NCBI GenBank assembly: GCA_008802785.1
Contig: VUYT01000019.1
Span: 124,001 to 188,000 of the forward strand
Direction of reading: 5' to 3'
Length of the DNA: 64,000 nucleotides
Source: Symmetrospora coprosmae
Lineage: Eukaryota > Basidiomycota > Cystobasidiomycetes > Symmetrosporaceae
Shown: in pieces, positions 46,955 through 58,037 of the stretch
Position numbering within the stretch: the stretch's first letter is position 1
How the letters are laid out: the number at the start of each line of letters is the position of its first letter
Notes under the pieces: generated by a model
What the model was told of the DNA's origin: nothing
What the model saw: the letters and a program-made list of their open reading frames with translations, nothing else
The model's database searches: none
Position numbers and translations under genes: made by a program

Positions 46955-47013
46955 CAGGCCGAAAGAGCAGCGAGACGTTGGGACTAGCGGTACACGAGGC
47001 GGACATTATTAAA

Positions 47014-50000
47014 TCAGAAGGCGAATAATGCGGCTTGCTTACGGCTGTGACGGGAAGGAGAAGCGGATCAGCTTAGAAGGGCCATTTGGGCTGGTCCAGG
47101 GCGGAAAGACCTACCGTCCGAAGCTATAGACGATGAACGACGAGAAGAAGAGTCCGACGGTGATGCCGATGGCGACTTGGATCATTCTGAACCCAATGAC
47201 GAGACCGTTCGAGTACGAATCACCATTCGCACCGCTCTCCGTCATCGCCAGACCACCAGCGGCGGCGATACCGGACTGGACGAGCGAAGAGAGTAGGGGT
47301 CAGCCTTCTTGGCCTTGTACCGGACAAGGGAAGCTCTGCAAGCGAAGCTTACAGGAACAAGGAACAAAATGCCCGGCACCATGACGACGAATCCGGTACC
47401 CCTGAAGATTCGAGAGTACAGATTGCCCAGGATGCCGACAACGAAGGAACCGAGGAACGACACGACGTCGGAGTGGTTGAAGATGTCTGCAGGAAGAATC
47501 GTGAGTTGGCGGGTTCTATATGGACACGGGCATGGCAAGGCAACTTACATCGGTTGGCGACCATGTTGGTGACGAAGCCGGTGCAGGCGATGGCGACCAT
47601 AACGGGGAGCTGCTTGCTGCGGATAGGGGTGAGATTGGACAGGCAGATGAGGAGGCTGAAGATGGGAACGAGTGCGAAGAATGTGTACGGGCTGACGCCC
47701 TGCCTCCACCACTCCCAGCTCGGGTCGCGCACGCATCCGACATTGCCCTTAAAGAGCTCCTGGTGCGCCTGGTCGAGCGTCTGGTTATTAAACGTGAAGG
47801 CTCCCTCGAGCATGAAGGGCGATGTCCCGTTCATTGCGTTGAATGTGCCAGAGATGCTGAAGGCCGAGTTGCCGTCGAGCGATGCGTCACTCTTGCGTGC
47901 GGTGGGATCGATCAAGAACCAGAAGTCGCTGCCGATGGCGATGCCGAAACCGATAAAGAGCGAGTAGATGATGGCGTACACCATGCGAACCGAGCCGGCT
48001 ACGAGATTCTTCGAAGCGAGCTCGAGCGAGCCACAGACTGCAGGAGCAGTAGAATGTCAGCGTCACATGGCTACATCCGAGACTTAGGCCACTCACGAAT
48101 GACGTAACCAGGTAGAATGAGCACCACACCAGAGGAGGCTAGAGCGGGATAGCAGAAATACTGTGTGGTGGACAGGCCTCGAGCGATGAAGGAAGTAAGA
48201 GTGGCGACCGAGATCCTGCAGAGACGTGAGCTCAGCCACGCTCAAGCACGATAGCTGAAAGACAGGCAAGACTCACTCGAAGATGTTGGCGTACATGGCG
48301 GACTTGCGCACGACATGCAGCTGAAGGAAGGCAAGGAGCGCTCCAAAGCTAGCCGAAACCCACTGCGATTCGATATCATGCAATCAAGTTAGCGCACGTA
48401 GCAGGGCAAGCGTGTAGTTATCACTCACGGCATCCACAAAACTGCCACCGAAGCCGAGAGGTGCGATAACGCCAGCGGCGCAGGAAGCAAGGAGGACTCT
48501 CTGCCAGACCTTGTAGATCGGATCGGCCTTGAGAAGCTTGCTGAGACCGGCACTACCCTCCTGCACACTGATTTCGTCGTGCACGACCTGTCTGTAAAGG
48601 TTGTGGACAGCCTGCAGTCTGCCGAGGTCAAGTCCTCCGGCAGCCTTGACAAAGTGTGTCTCAGAGGTGTGCGTGTCTGGGTCGCCGAACGATGCGATGA
48701 CGACTGATGGCAGGTGGATGAACTGCGCGTCCACCTCGAGCACCTGTGCCGTAGCTGCCAGCTGAGACTCGAGACGGTGACTGGGAGAGCCAAACGTCAT
48801 GAGCGCCTTGGCGAGCTTGAGGATGAAGTTGTGCCTCTGCAGGATGTCGGCGACATGCTTTGTAATCGAGAGACGCCTCTTCCTGGTCTTGGAGTTGACG
48901 GGAACCATGTTGGGCTTGCCGACCATATCGGCATAGACTGCGTCCTCGTCAAGAGCGAAAGACCTCCTGCGACGGATGAGATCCTTGAATGATCGCTTGC
49001 TGCGGATGCTGGACGCATCGCCACCCTGATTGTAGCTGAAGCGGCCGTCTCGGGCGCCAGGCAAGTTCGGGCGCTGCTTCTCGCTGTCCCCCCCGGAGTT
49101 CTGGCGCAGACGAGGATCGTGAGGGTCCAAATCCTCCTCGTACAGTGTCGTGGCCATCGAGACATTCGAGTCCATGCGATTCATGCGCGGCTGCACTTTC
49201 GACTCGACAGAAGTGCTGCGGCTGAGCGCCTCGCTTTCCGCGCCGGTCGAGTTGGACCGCCGAGGTACTGTGCTCGTGCCGTACAGCTGGAGCAGGTTTG
49301 AGAGGACGCCGGCGTTCCTGCTCTTCTCTGCGGCTGACCGCCCGCCGTCCTCGTCAGCTCCTCCCTTGCGCTGACGAAGACCCTGCGTGTGCGCATGCAC
49401 AATGTCGACAGCATCGCGCGTCGCTCGGCGTGCCTCTTCCTCCGTCTGCGTCCTGCGCAGAGCGGGCTTGAGGCCCGGCTGGGACTGAGATGGCCGGTGA
49501 GGCGACGACTGGTACGGGGGCAATTGGCCGGCCGCGGGCGAAGGCGCCCAGTGCCCATACTCTGGTCCCACGACGTACATGGAGTGGTCCTGTCGCAGAC
49601 CTTGTCCCTGTCCTTGCGGAAAGCGGAAAGCATCGTGCGGCAGCGGCTGCTGCTGCTGTGGCGACTGGTAGAAGGCACTCATGTTAGGCGGACCGGGCGG
49701 ATGGGCGGCAGATGGAGCGAGTCCTCGATCGCGGACAGAGGGAGGTAGGTTCGCGTATGCATCCATGGACGGACCACTGATGGAGTACCGGCCAGAGTCG
49801 ATGGAATAGCGTGCGCCCTTTGAGCAGGTGGCGGCCCTCGCTCGCGCGCCGTGGTCGAGCGCTGACGGTGCGCTCGAGCGGCGATCTTCTTGGAAGGCTC
49901 CGTTGCCCATGCGCGGCGTGTGATACACAGACGACGGAACGTGAAAGGGCTCTGAAGGGAGCTGGGGACTGCCTCGGATGTGCGCTGCAGGCGGGCCGCG

Positions 50001-50525
50001 AGGGAATGGCTGAGGCTGCCACTGCACGGTGGAGAGCTGTGGCCCCTGTTGGGCGGGCTGGGCGCGAACCGGGGGCGGAGCCGCGGCTGGAGCAGCGGAC
50101 GCCTGCTGGCCGTCGTCAAAGACCGTACTCCTTGGGCTGATGTCGTCGAGGCGGCCGGCGTTGGCTGCGACAGACGCCGCAGATGGCAGCAGACCGAGCG
50201 CGGGGGTAGGGCGGGGAAGCACGAAGCCTGTGCTCGTCACGCGCTGCCCTCGATTCTCCTCTCCATCATCGTTAGCCACGGGAGCGTCGAAATACTCCTG
50301 CCGGGCCGAATCCACTTCTGCCTCGGGCGGGGCGGCACCCTGGCGGATATTGAGTGGCAGAGGCGTGTCCATGGGCATGCGGACTCTGCTGCCGTCGTCG
50401 TCACTGTCAAAGTGGACTCGACTCAGGCGTCGCTCGCGGAGGCCCGGTCGGGCGACGGGGATCCCAGCCGAGCTGGCGGAGCTCGCCGAGTTCCTCTTTG
50501 TATTGGCTGCGGTCGGGTCGGACAT
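47014..50525 (-). CDS. PRM10/ThrE-type (DUF1212) multi-pass membrane protein
   Basis: Fungal homologue of yeast Prm10 and bacterial ThrE threonine exporters; the transported substrate in fungi is unknown. Start taken at ATG 50525 (MSDPTAANTKRNSASSASSA), just after a probable leader intron (GTGAGT...CCGCAG). About 550 residues of disordered Ser/Pro/Gln-rich N-terminus follow, then KHVADILQRHNFILKLAKAL, TFGSPSHRLESQLAATAQVL and FIHLPSVVIASFGDPDTHTS, the ThrE soluble signature. Membrane helices follow from about 48540 down to 47100, including AGVIAPLGFGGSFVDA, IIYSLFIGFGIAIGSDFWF, PYTFFALVPIFSLLICLS and FVVMVPGILFLVPSGIAAAG. A luminal loop (47700-47910) has NxT sites. A last intron gives the C-terminus YSFGRRKQAALFAF, matching the family ending; stop 47014-47016. 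Seven or eight introns. Confidence 0.88.
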
Positions 50526-51346
50526 GTGTACGTCTTCTGCGGTGAGAGGCTGGGGAAGAGGCTGGTCAGACTGGCTGGCCCATGCACTGCGTTGCAACAG
50601 GCAACTCACAAAAGCCTGAAGAGCTTGCTACTGTAGCGCGTCGAGCCAGCGAACGCTAGATGTAGTCAGCTCGCAGGTAGATGCGGGCGTCAAGGGAGAG
50701 CAGCCGGGCTCTGTCTGATTAGAGGGCCAGGTAGGATGGGAGCGCTCTCGGACAAGTGTTAGAAACGAGCAAGGGCAGGAGAAGAGGCAGTCGAGCAGTC
50801 AATGTCGCCGCGCGATTCGGCTTGTGCCTCGCCTTTTCGTCAGTCAACACCCGTGTCCACAGCCAGCCCAGACTCGAATATGGGCTGACGTCCCGAGCGC
50901 ATCAGGCTCGGCATCGCTCAGTGCAGCAGACGGCATCAGCTCCGCGCTAACACACATCCATTACGTGTTAGCTCAGCGCACTCCGAGCCAAGAACAAGTA
51001 GTGCCGGGAAAGGTCAGAATGGTCGTCACTTCGGAAGCGTGCGTCCAGGAGGCGCCCGTGACGTCGGCTCGAGCCGGTGAGGCTTCAGGTTGGGCAAAAG
51101 GCGGATGCCGACCATGAGAGAGGCGACTGTGGGTTCCTGTGCACTGTACGGATCCTGCCATGTCATTCCTTGCGATGCGATGCTGTCAGCGTCAAGTCAG
51201 GCGGGCACATCGACATCACGCCGCAGCGTCCCCTCCGCGAAATTTCCCAGTCCCGTGCTCTTCGTGTGCCGTGGCTCTCCTTCTCTCCCCCGTTCTGACA
51301 GCACGGACACGCACAGTCCAGCACAGCGCATACACAGCACACCACC
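50526..51346. promoter_or_regulatory. Divergent spacer between PRM10-like gene and SOF1
   Basis: 821 bases with two outward promoters and probably the leader exon and intron of the PRM10-like gene. A perfect 8-bp inverted repeat (next entry) is the clearest element. No gene seen. Confidence 0.45.
50946..50972. promoter_or_regulatory. Inverted repeat in divergent promoter
   Basis: GCTAACAC at 50946-50953 and its exact reverse complement GTGTTAGC at 50965-50972, separated by 11 bases. It could be a dimeric transcription-factor site. It is short enough that chance cannot be excluded. Confidence 0.4.
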
Positions 51347-53256
51347 ATGAAGATCAACGTGATTGAGCGCAGCCTGGACGATGTGCTGCCCGCGCAGCTG
51401 GGTGCCCCCGCGCCGCAGCACCGCAACCTCGACCCGACGCTGCACCCGTTCGCCCGCCCGAGGGAGTACACGCGAGCAGTCACGGCCGCAAAGCTCGAGC
51501 GCATGTTTGCGAAACCCTTTGTCGACAGTCTGGAAGGGCACAACGACGGCATATACTGCTCCAGCCGGGACCCTGACCGCTTAGGCACCGTAGCGACGGG
51601 TGCAGGAGACGGAGGTGTGTCCTGTGTTGCCACCTCGAGCCTCGTTGACCACAGCGAAAGCTTTCGCTGATGCGTGGGAGACCGGTCCAGATATCCGGCT
51701 GTGGTCACTGCCTACTCGCGAAACACTGGTGTCCATTCCCAGAGCCCACAAGAGCATGGTCAAAGACATTGCCTTCTTGCCCACCCGCGAGACCATCGGC
51801 TCTTCCGCCACCGGACGCGCCTCCACCTCCAAAGTCACCCTTGAGGACTCGCTCATCCAGCGCAAGGCGGCCGGCGATGAGGACGACGATATGCCCATGC
51901 GAGGCGATGCAGGCGGCGAGGAGACGGGAGGGAGCAGCAAGTTCCTCAGCTGCTCCACCGACAAGACAATCAAGCTGTGGGACGCACAGGCGCTGCGCAG
52001 AGATGCAGCTACGTCGGGCAGCTCAAAGCAGTCAAGCAAGCCTTTGCATACCTTCTTGGGCAAGATTGGCTTCAAGTGAATCCGCTTGAGTGAGCTCCCG
52101 CATGCAGCTGCACTCGGACTGACCGCATTCTTCGCTCGCACACGTAGTTCCGTTTCACACCACCGCTACGACTCGGTCTTCGCTTCTGCATCAGACCGGA
52201 TAGACGTGTGGGATGAGACCCGGTGCGTGCTCACTACGCAACTCAGCCAGGCGTTCGTGTGCTTACGTGACTGCTACTTCCGCCCGACACAGCTCGGAAC
52301 CGTTGATGACCATGTCATACGGGGCGGTCTCAAACTCCAGAGCAAAAGACAGAGAAGTAGGAGCAGGCGATCACGTCATTTCCGTTCGATTCAACCAGTC
52401 CGAAACGTCCATGCTAGCGAGTACGGGAAGCGATCGGACGGTCTGTTTGTACGATGTCCGGAGCGGCAAGGCGACGACGAGGCTGTCGATGGACGTAAGT
52501 TGCAAAGCACTATCTGGTCAGCGGCGCGCACTTGGCTGACATCGTGCGCCTTTCTTCAGCTCCGCTCGAACCAGCTCTCCTGGAACCCGTTGCAACCGCC
52601 TGTTTTGCTTATTGCATCGGAAGACACGAATCTCTACACTTTCGACATCCGAAAAATGACGAGCGCGACACAGGTGTTCAAGGGGCATGTGGGCGCGTGA
52701 GTTGCATTAGTAGCGTGGCCCTTTCCTCGTTTCCCCCTTGACTGACGGAAAACTCCGCCCACCCAGGGTCATGTCGTGCGACTGGTCGCCAACAGGTCGA
52801 GAGTTTGTCAGCGGCTCGTACGACCGCACCATCCGCCTATGGAAGGCCGGCGAGGGCAAGTCGCAGGACACGTACCACACGCAGCGGATGCAGCGCGTCT
52901 TCACGTCGCTCTTCACGCTCGACGCGCGGTTCGTGCTGTCCGGCTCGGACGACGGGAATCTGCGTATCTGGAAGGCGCGCGCGTCTGCGCGGCTGGGTGT
53001 GCTCAGCACGAAGGAGCGCAGCAAGCTCGAGTACCGCGACTCGCTTCGCGAGAAGTGGAACAATGTGGGCGACGTTGAGAAGATTGACAGGCAGCGCTTT
53101 GTCCCAAAGAATATCCACAATGCCACCAAGCTGCGCAAGGAGATGGACGATGCCGCGCGAAGGAGGGAGGACAACAGGCGCCGACATGCGCCCAAGAACA
53201 GGCCGTTGGAGAATCCCAAATCCGAGAGGAAGAGGAGAATCGTCAAGGTGGACTGA
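51347..53256 (+). CDS. SOF1: SOF1/DCAF13, U3 snoRNP WD-repeat protein
   Basis: Part of the small-subunit processome; needed for 18S rRNA maturation in the nucleolus. Start ATG 51347 (MKINVIERSLDDVLPAQLGA). The N-terminus HPFARPREYTRAVTAAKLER and PFVDSLEGHNDGIYC are characteristic. WD repeats follow: DIRLWSLPTRETLVSIPRAH, SCSTDKTIKLWDAQAL, FASASDRIDVWDE, LASTGSDRTVCLYDVRSG, LIASEDTNLYTFDIRKM, FVSGSYDRTIRLWKAGEG and FVLSGSDDGNLRIWKARAS. The C-terminal Sof1 domain is KLEYRDSLREKWNNVGDVEK to RRRHAPKNRPLENPKSERKR, a basic tail. An acidic insert with EDDDMPMRGDAGGEETGG sits between repeats 1 and 2. Five or six short introns; the 52070-52150 and 52220-52380 junctions were judged by frame only. Secure family call. 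Confidence 0.93.
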
Positions 53257-53477
53257 GCTGCTTCGCGTACTGTACTGTACGGGCCGGGCGTATCCGTTGT
53301 ATGGCGTTCCGTGTAATCTATCGCGTGTGCCGAGCATCGTCGTTGGCCTTACTGTGCCTTTCCGCAGCTCGTGGTCCCTGTCTTTGCCAGATACTTGACA
53401 GTCGGCCGCGGCTCTTGTCCGATGGCGGCACGTCTTGCGCAAACCGACACGGAGGTAGCAAGTACCAGCCTTGCGAA

Positions 53478-55744
53478 ATGCCTAGGGGACCGCAGATGGC
53501 GACGGAACGGACGCCGCTCATCAACGGGCTCGATGACGAAGGCATTCTCGCCGCCCAGCGCGAACGCGAAGCGAGGCGCCTAAAACGGGAAGGTCCCGAA
53601 CCGAGCCAGCTCTCCCAAGCGCAGGTGTTCACAATTCTGGCTGCGAATTGGCTGGGTGTCTTTCTCGGGGCTCTTGATGTGAGTGTCTGGGCATTGTGGA
53701 CGCAGCTGCTGTGTTAGCTGAAGTCGCCGCTTTGCAGACCACCATCGTGGCGACGCTGGTGTCGCCGATATCGTCCAGCTTCAAGAGCTCGAACCAGGTC
53801 TCATGGCTAGGCACGAGCTTCCTTCTGACACTCGCTACGACTACGCCCCTCTACGGCAAGCTGAGCGATATCATCGGACGGCGGACGGCCTCCCTTATCG
53901 CCATCTTCCTCTTCACGCTCGGAACCCTTCTATGCGGATTGGCAACGAGCATGCCCATGCTCATCGCTGCGCGCGCTATCGCTGGCCTAGGCGGCGGTGG
54001 CATCATGACGCTATCCTCCATCGTGGCGAGCGACATCATCCCGCTCAAGAAGCGCGGCCTCATCCAAGGCATCGTCAACATCTTTTACGGACTTGGGTCC
54101 GGCCTGGGCGCACCGCTTGGTGGCCTGATCGTATCCAAGTACAGCTGGAGGGTCGCCTTCCTCGTGCAAGTCCCCCTGCTCTGCATCGCTTGGGTGCTCG
54201 TCCTCCTCTTTTCGAAGTACCGCCTGCCGGGAGAGAAGCCATCTGCCAAATCCGCCTTCAAGCAGGTCGATTTTGCAGGGTCGCTATCCCTCATGATATG
54301 CATAGCTGGGTTCCTGCTCGGACTCTCATTTAAGAACAACTTCTCGCTGCCGTGGTCCGACGCAAAGGTTTGGGGCAGTCTTGTCGTCTTTGTCGTCTTC
54401 TTGGCCGTCTTCATCTTCGTCGAGGCCCGCGTCTCGTCTAATCCGGTCATGCCACTGCGTATCCTATCCCACCGGTCTCCAATATGTGCGTCTGGTCTGG
54501 TTATGTGTTAAGACTGCGATGCAGGCTGATACAGTAATCCCCGGCAGGCATCGCTATCGGGAACTTCCTCTTCTCGGCCTTGAACTTTTCTCGTAAGCTT
54601 GGTAACGACCTTTGATGCGCGTGAGACGGTAGTGTAACGCTAAAACGGTCGGAACTGCCAGTCCTCTACAATCTGCCGACCTTCTACCAGACGGTCCAGC
54701 TGGCCAGCCCGAAGCAGGCTGGATTGCATCTCGTGCCGAGCGCTGTAGCCTTGTCAATCGGCTCCTTGGGCGCGGGATGGATCGTGAGTGACGCCGCCGC
54801 TATTACGGATTCTCGTGTACGAGTGCTGATGGTCTCGCACGCCATTACTACTGGCAGATGCGGCGTAAGCCGGCGAGATGGTTCTACCTAAGTTGCCTAC
54901 GTACTCACATACCTATCCTCCCTAACAGACACGGGCAAATATTACTACCTTAATTTGACATGCGCTGTCCTGCCAGCCATTGGGGCCGCGGCAATGGTCC
55001 TGATGGACCAGCAGCCCAGGTGGACAGACTGGCTCAACGTCTTTCCTCATGGAATCGGATCCGGCGGTAACGGTACGGCTGGCCGAACTCACGTAGCGTC
55101 TTGATTGCTCATTGCTAATGTATGCTGTGCATGCCTTTCGCAGTCACCGTCCTGCTCATCGCCCTGCTGGCGAACATTGATCGCGAGGATATGGCAATTG
55201 GTGAGTCTGGTCTCTATGGCGCCCAAGAAACGTAGGATGTGCTGAGGCGGGAGGATCTAGGAACGGGCATATCGTACCTGGCGCGCTACTCGGGGCAGGT
55301 CTTCGGTGTTGGCATCTCCGGAGCGGTAGGTTGATCACGCAGTCGCATCTTGGAGAAGCCACACTGCTAGCCACGGGATCCAGAGCTGACTGGCTATCTG
55401 CGTCCCGCCAGGTCATGCAAGCCGCGCTCACCACGCAGCTGCAACAGCGTATCACCGGGAAGGGGGCCGAGGCGCTCATCGAAAAGATCCGGACCGAAGC
55501 CACCTCCATCATCAGCCTGGACCCTCCTATCCGCGCGAAAGCGGTCGAAAGCTACCACGTCGCTCTCCGCTGGGTGTGGCTGCTGAACCTGGCTCTGGCG
55601 CTGCTCAACTTCTTGATCAGCTTGCCCATCGAGGAGCATCCACTGCCAGGGAGTTTCGAGGAGGAGCAGAAGATCAGGGAGGAGCGGGACCAGAGAGGTC
55701 TCGAGAGTGGCAACGCGACGCCGGCCCGCAGAAGCCAGGACTGA
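53478..55744 (+). CDS. MFS transporter, DHA2/VBA-like
   Basis: 14-helix-type proton antiporter related to vacuolar basic amino-acid transporters (Vba/Fnx1); substrate inferred only by family. Start at ATG 53478 (MPRGPQMATERTPLINGLDD) or ATG 53496; ERTPLI resembles an acidic dileucine vacuolar sorting signal. An intron after WLGVFLGALD joins TTIVATLVSPISSSF (the usual D-x-T-I-V motif). Motif A is LYGKLSDIIGRRTA, then RAIAGLGGGGIMTLSSIVAS (motif B), and YGLGSGLGAPLGGLI is motif C. After several introns: YNLPTFYQTVQLASPKQAGL, HLVPSAVALSIGSLGAGW, ARYSGQVFGVGISGAVMQA, and a last helix LRWVWLLNLALALLNFLI. The C-terminal tail is charged (EEEQKIREERDQRGLESGN). The middle section (54480-55330) is rich in introns and least certain. 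Confidence 0.87.
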
Positions 55745-55922
55745 TGTTTCATAGTCTGTATGAGAGGTGCAAGTTGAGCATTGCGGCATCGTACGTGTGT
55801 ACAGCGAGGGTATACTTTGACTCGTGTCGTGTAATGATCTCAATATCTCGAGCCTTTGGTCGCGCCGGTGCCCTATACTGATTCCCAATGAATGAATAAA
55901 CCCTACCCATCCTATACTACGA

Positions 55923-57522
55923 TTACTGCCGGCCAGTAATGATTGTCACGAGCCCACGGCCGGGCTCCGCAGTCGGGTTGGCTGGGAAAGAAGGCCGTGA
56001 AAGGTCAGAATGTGTACGCTAGCTGGTGAGCAAACAAACTGCGCGCGCCACTTACAGACAAGGGTGTGGATACGACCAGAGGCAGAGGCCGTGTAGCTGC
56101 GAGAATCAGGCTAGCTTAGCTTTTCTCATCCGTGACATAGTACGGTAGGACTCACTTGTGGATAAGATCGCCAAATACGTTGTATTCGCGTCCAAGCAGC
56201 TCGCCCTCCTCAACGTATTGGTTGACGCGGACCTGAGGGATGAAGAAGCCTCCATCGCGTGCGCTCGCGCCAACAAAGGTGGTCCCGCTGGAAGAGCACC
56301 ACATCAGTTAGACTGACTGGACCGCCTTTACGCTAACACGAATCACTCACGCATAAGTGTCGACCTCCGGGACAGCAGGGATGCCCTCCTTGGGGATCAT
56401 CTCGTACTCTGCGAGTGCTCGGCGGACAAAATCGTAAGACCGCTCAATTAGGTCGAGTTGCCAGACCAGTGGCGAGCCGATCTCGAGGGTGAGGGCGGGG
56501 ACACCGGCCTCGACGAAGGTGGTCTCGAGCGATCCGGGCTGAATGCGTAAGAGACGAGTTCAGCACTTTTCCTGACGTCCCTGAGGCGATTCGAGTCGGG
56601 CTCACCTCTCCCGGGTCGACCTTGATAATATCGGCACCGATGAGCCTGGACAGGCGCTCGACGCCCGGAGCGGCCCAGTCTGCGTACGCCCAGAGCGGCG
56701 TGTCAGAGCCGGTGGAGGGCGTGTGCACTGTGTTTTGGCGCAAGACAGCAGTGTCAGTGGCCATAGCTAGCGACTGCCCGCGATTCATGCACTCACTGTC
56801 GATGGCGACATCGACCTGGGTACCGTTCTTTGCGAGACCGGACCAGATTGCATAGTTATACCGGGAGGTCACACTACCGGTGGGCGATCCCGGAAAGCCT
56901 CGGTTGAGGTCCTGGACACGGAAAGTGTATGTATCAGATCTCTGCAGATGCCTCAAGGGGGAAGACCACTCACAATACGCGCTCCACTGCTAGGTGCAGT
57001 CTCGTAGAAGCGCTGGTTCCTCTGCGTGCCGAGAGGGTTGACGTGCACTGCGCTAATGATGGGGCCGTTGAGAGTGTTGATGTCCAGGTTCTGGAGAATC
57101 TTTTGGTTGACTCTGGAGTCGGTACACAGTTAGATGGGCTGCATCAGGTGTTCCAGACATGTGTAAACTCACCGGATCGGGTTGAGCTCGTCACCGTGGA
57201 TTGTGGACGAGAGCCACATGCGCTTGCCCTCGCCTGTGCAGCCCTTGGCGACGTAGGTGGGGATGTGGACAGGCAGGCCCGAGTTGATCTCTGCTACCTT
57301 CAGGTAGAAGCGGTGGATCCTGCGTGGCTCTCCTCGCGTCAGCGCGTGTCTTCTGGCCATGCGCTCGCCCAAGGCACCGACACCTCACTGGCATGGCTCA
57401 AGGTTGTTGATGTCGAGCTCGGTGATGACCTTCTCGCCGTTGATCACATCGCCATTGAAGTACGTGGAAAGAGCAGGCGCAGCGGAGAGAAGAGCGGCGA
57501 GAACGGTGGCTTTCACGAACAT
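55923..57522 (-). CDS. Secreted zinc hydrolase, M14/AstE-AspA (succinylglutamate desuccinylase-like)
   Basis: Zn-dependent deacylase/carboxypeptidase-fold protein, probably extracellular; substrate unknown. Start ATG 57522 (MFVKATVLAALLSAAPALST) gives a good signal peptide. After an intron comes IHRFYLKVAEINSGLPVHIP, then the first zinc site MWLSSTIHGDELNPIR (H-x-x-E). VHVNPLGTQRNQRFYE and DLNRGFPGSPTGSVTSRYNY (substrate Arg) follow. VDVAIDMHTPSTGSDT is formed across an intron and supplies the third zinc ligand, His. VEAGVPALTLEIGSPLVWQL contains the catalytic Glu. The C-terminal domain DGGFFIPQVRVNQYVEEGEL and VTIITGRQ is the beta-barrel lid. N-x-T sites (NGTQ) fit secretion. All metal and catalytic residues are present. 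Seven or eight introns. Confidence 0.85.
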
Positions 57523-58037
57523 GTTGTCAGATCACGTGTCGAGGAGAAGAAAGATGCGAAGGAAGGATGAGAAGCAGAGGGAAGAGGAGCAGGAGAGCAG
57601 AAGAAGAGAGAGAGCAACACAAGAGCTCCTGCAGTGCCCAGGGAGGTGGCTCGTCGGTGTCCCGGAGACATGATTATGGCGGAGCTTCCTTCCCGCCTGC
57701 TCCTCGTGCTCTTGCCGCTGCCAAGGCCCCGGCGATAAAGGCATGCACACGGCAAAGCGACAACAAGACTGTGAGAGTCGTGGTGCATCGCCCAATCATC
57801 TTGGTTGGCTCGCTTGTCGTCTTGCTGATGTTGTTGTGATCTCGTTATCAGTCCGGCAGAAAGCATCAGGCTGAGGGACTCCGACACTGCCGCCAGCAAG
57901 CTCGGAAGAGGCGTGCAGCGTGACGCGTCGGTGAAGGCTGTTACGATAAAACGATATTGGATTGGCTACACAGGTGTCAGCGGAACAAGAACAACAACAT
58001 CAACTCACTGACGTAAAGACACGAGATGGCTGAAGTG
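57523..58037 (-). promoter_or_regulatory. Spacer upstream of secreted zinc hydrolase
   Basis: 515 bases holding the promoter of the hydrolase and the 3' end of the CTL-type gene, both minus strand. The 57540-57620 stretch is purine-rich on plus (CT-rich leader on the coding strand). No gene recognised. Confidence 0.4.

Noticed and set aside
47520-48107. 195-codon plus-strand frame opposite the PRM10-like gene
   Set aside because: Antisense to well-supported membrane helices of that gene; no known family.
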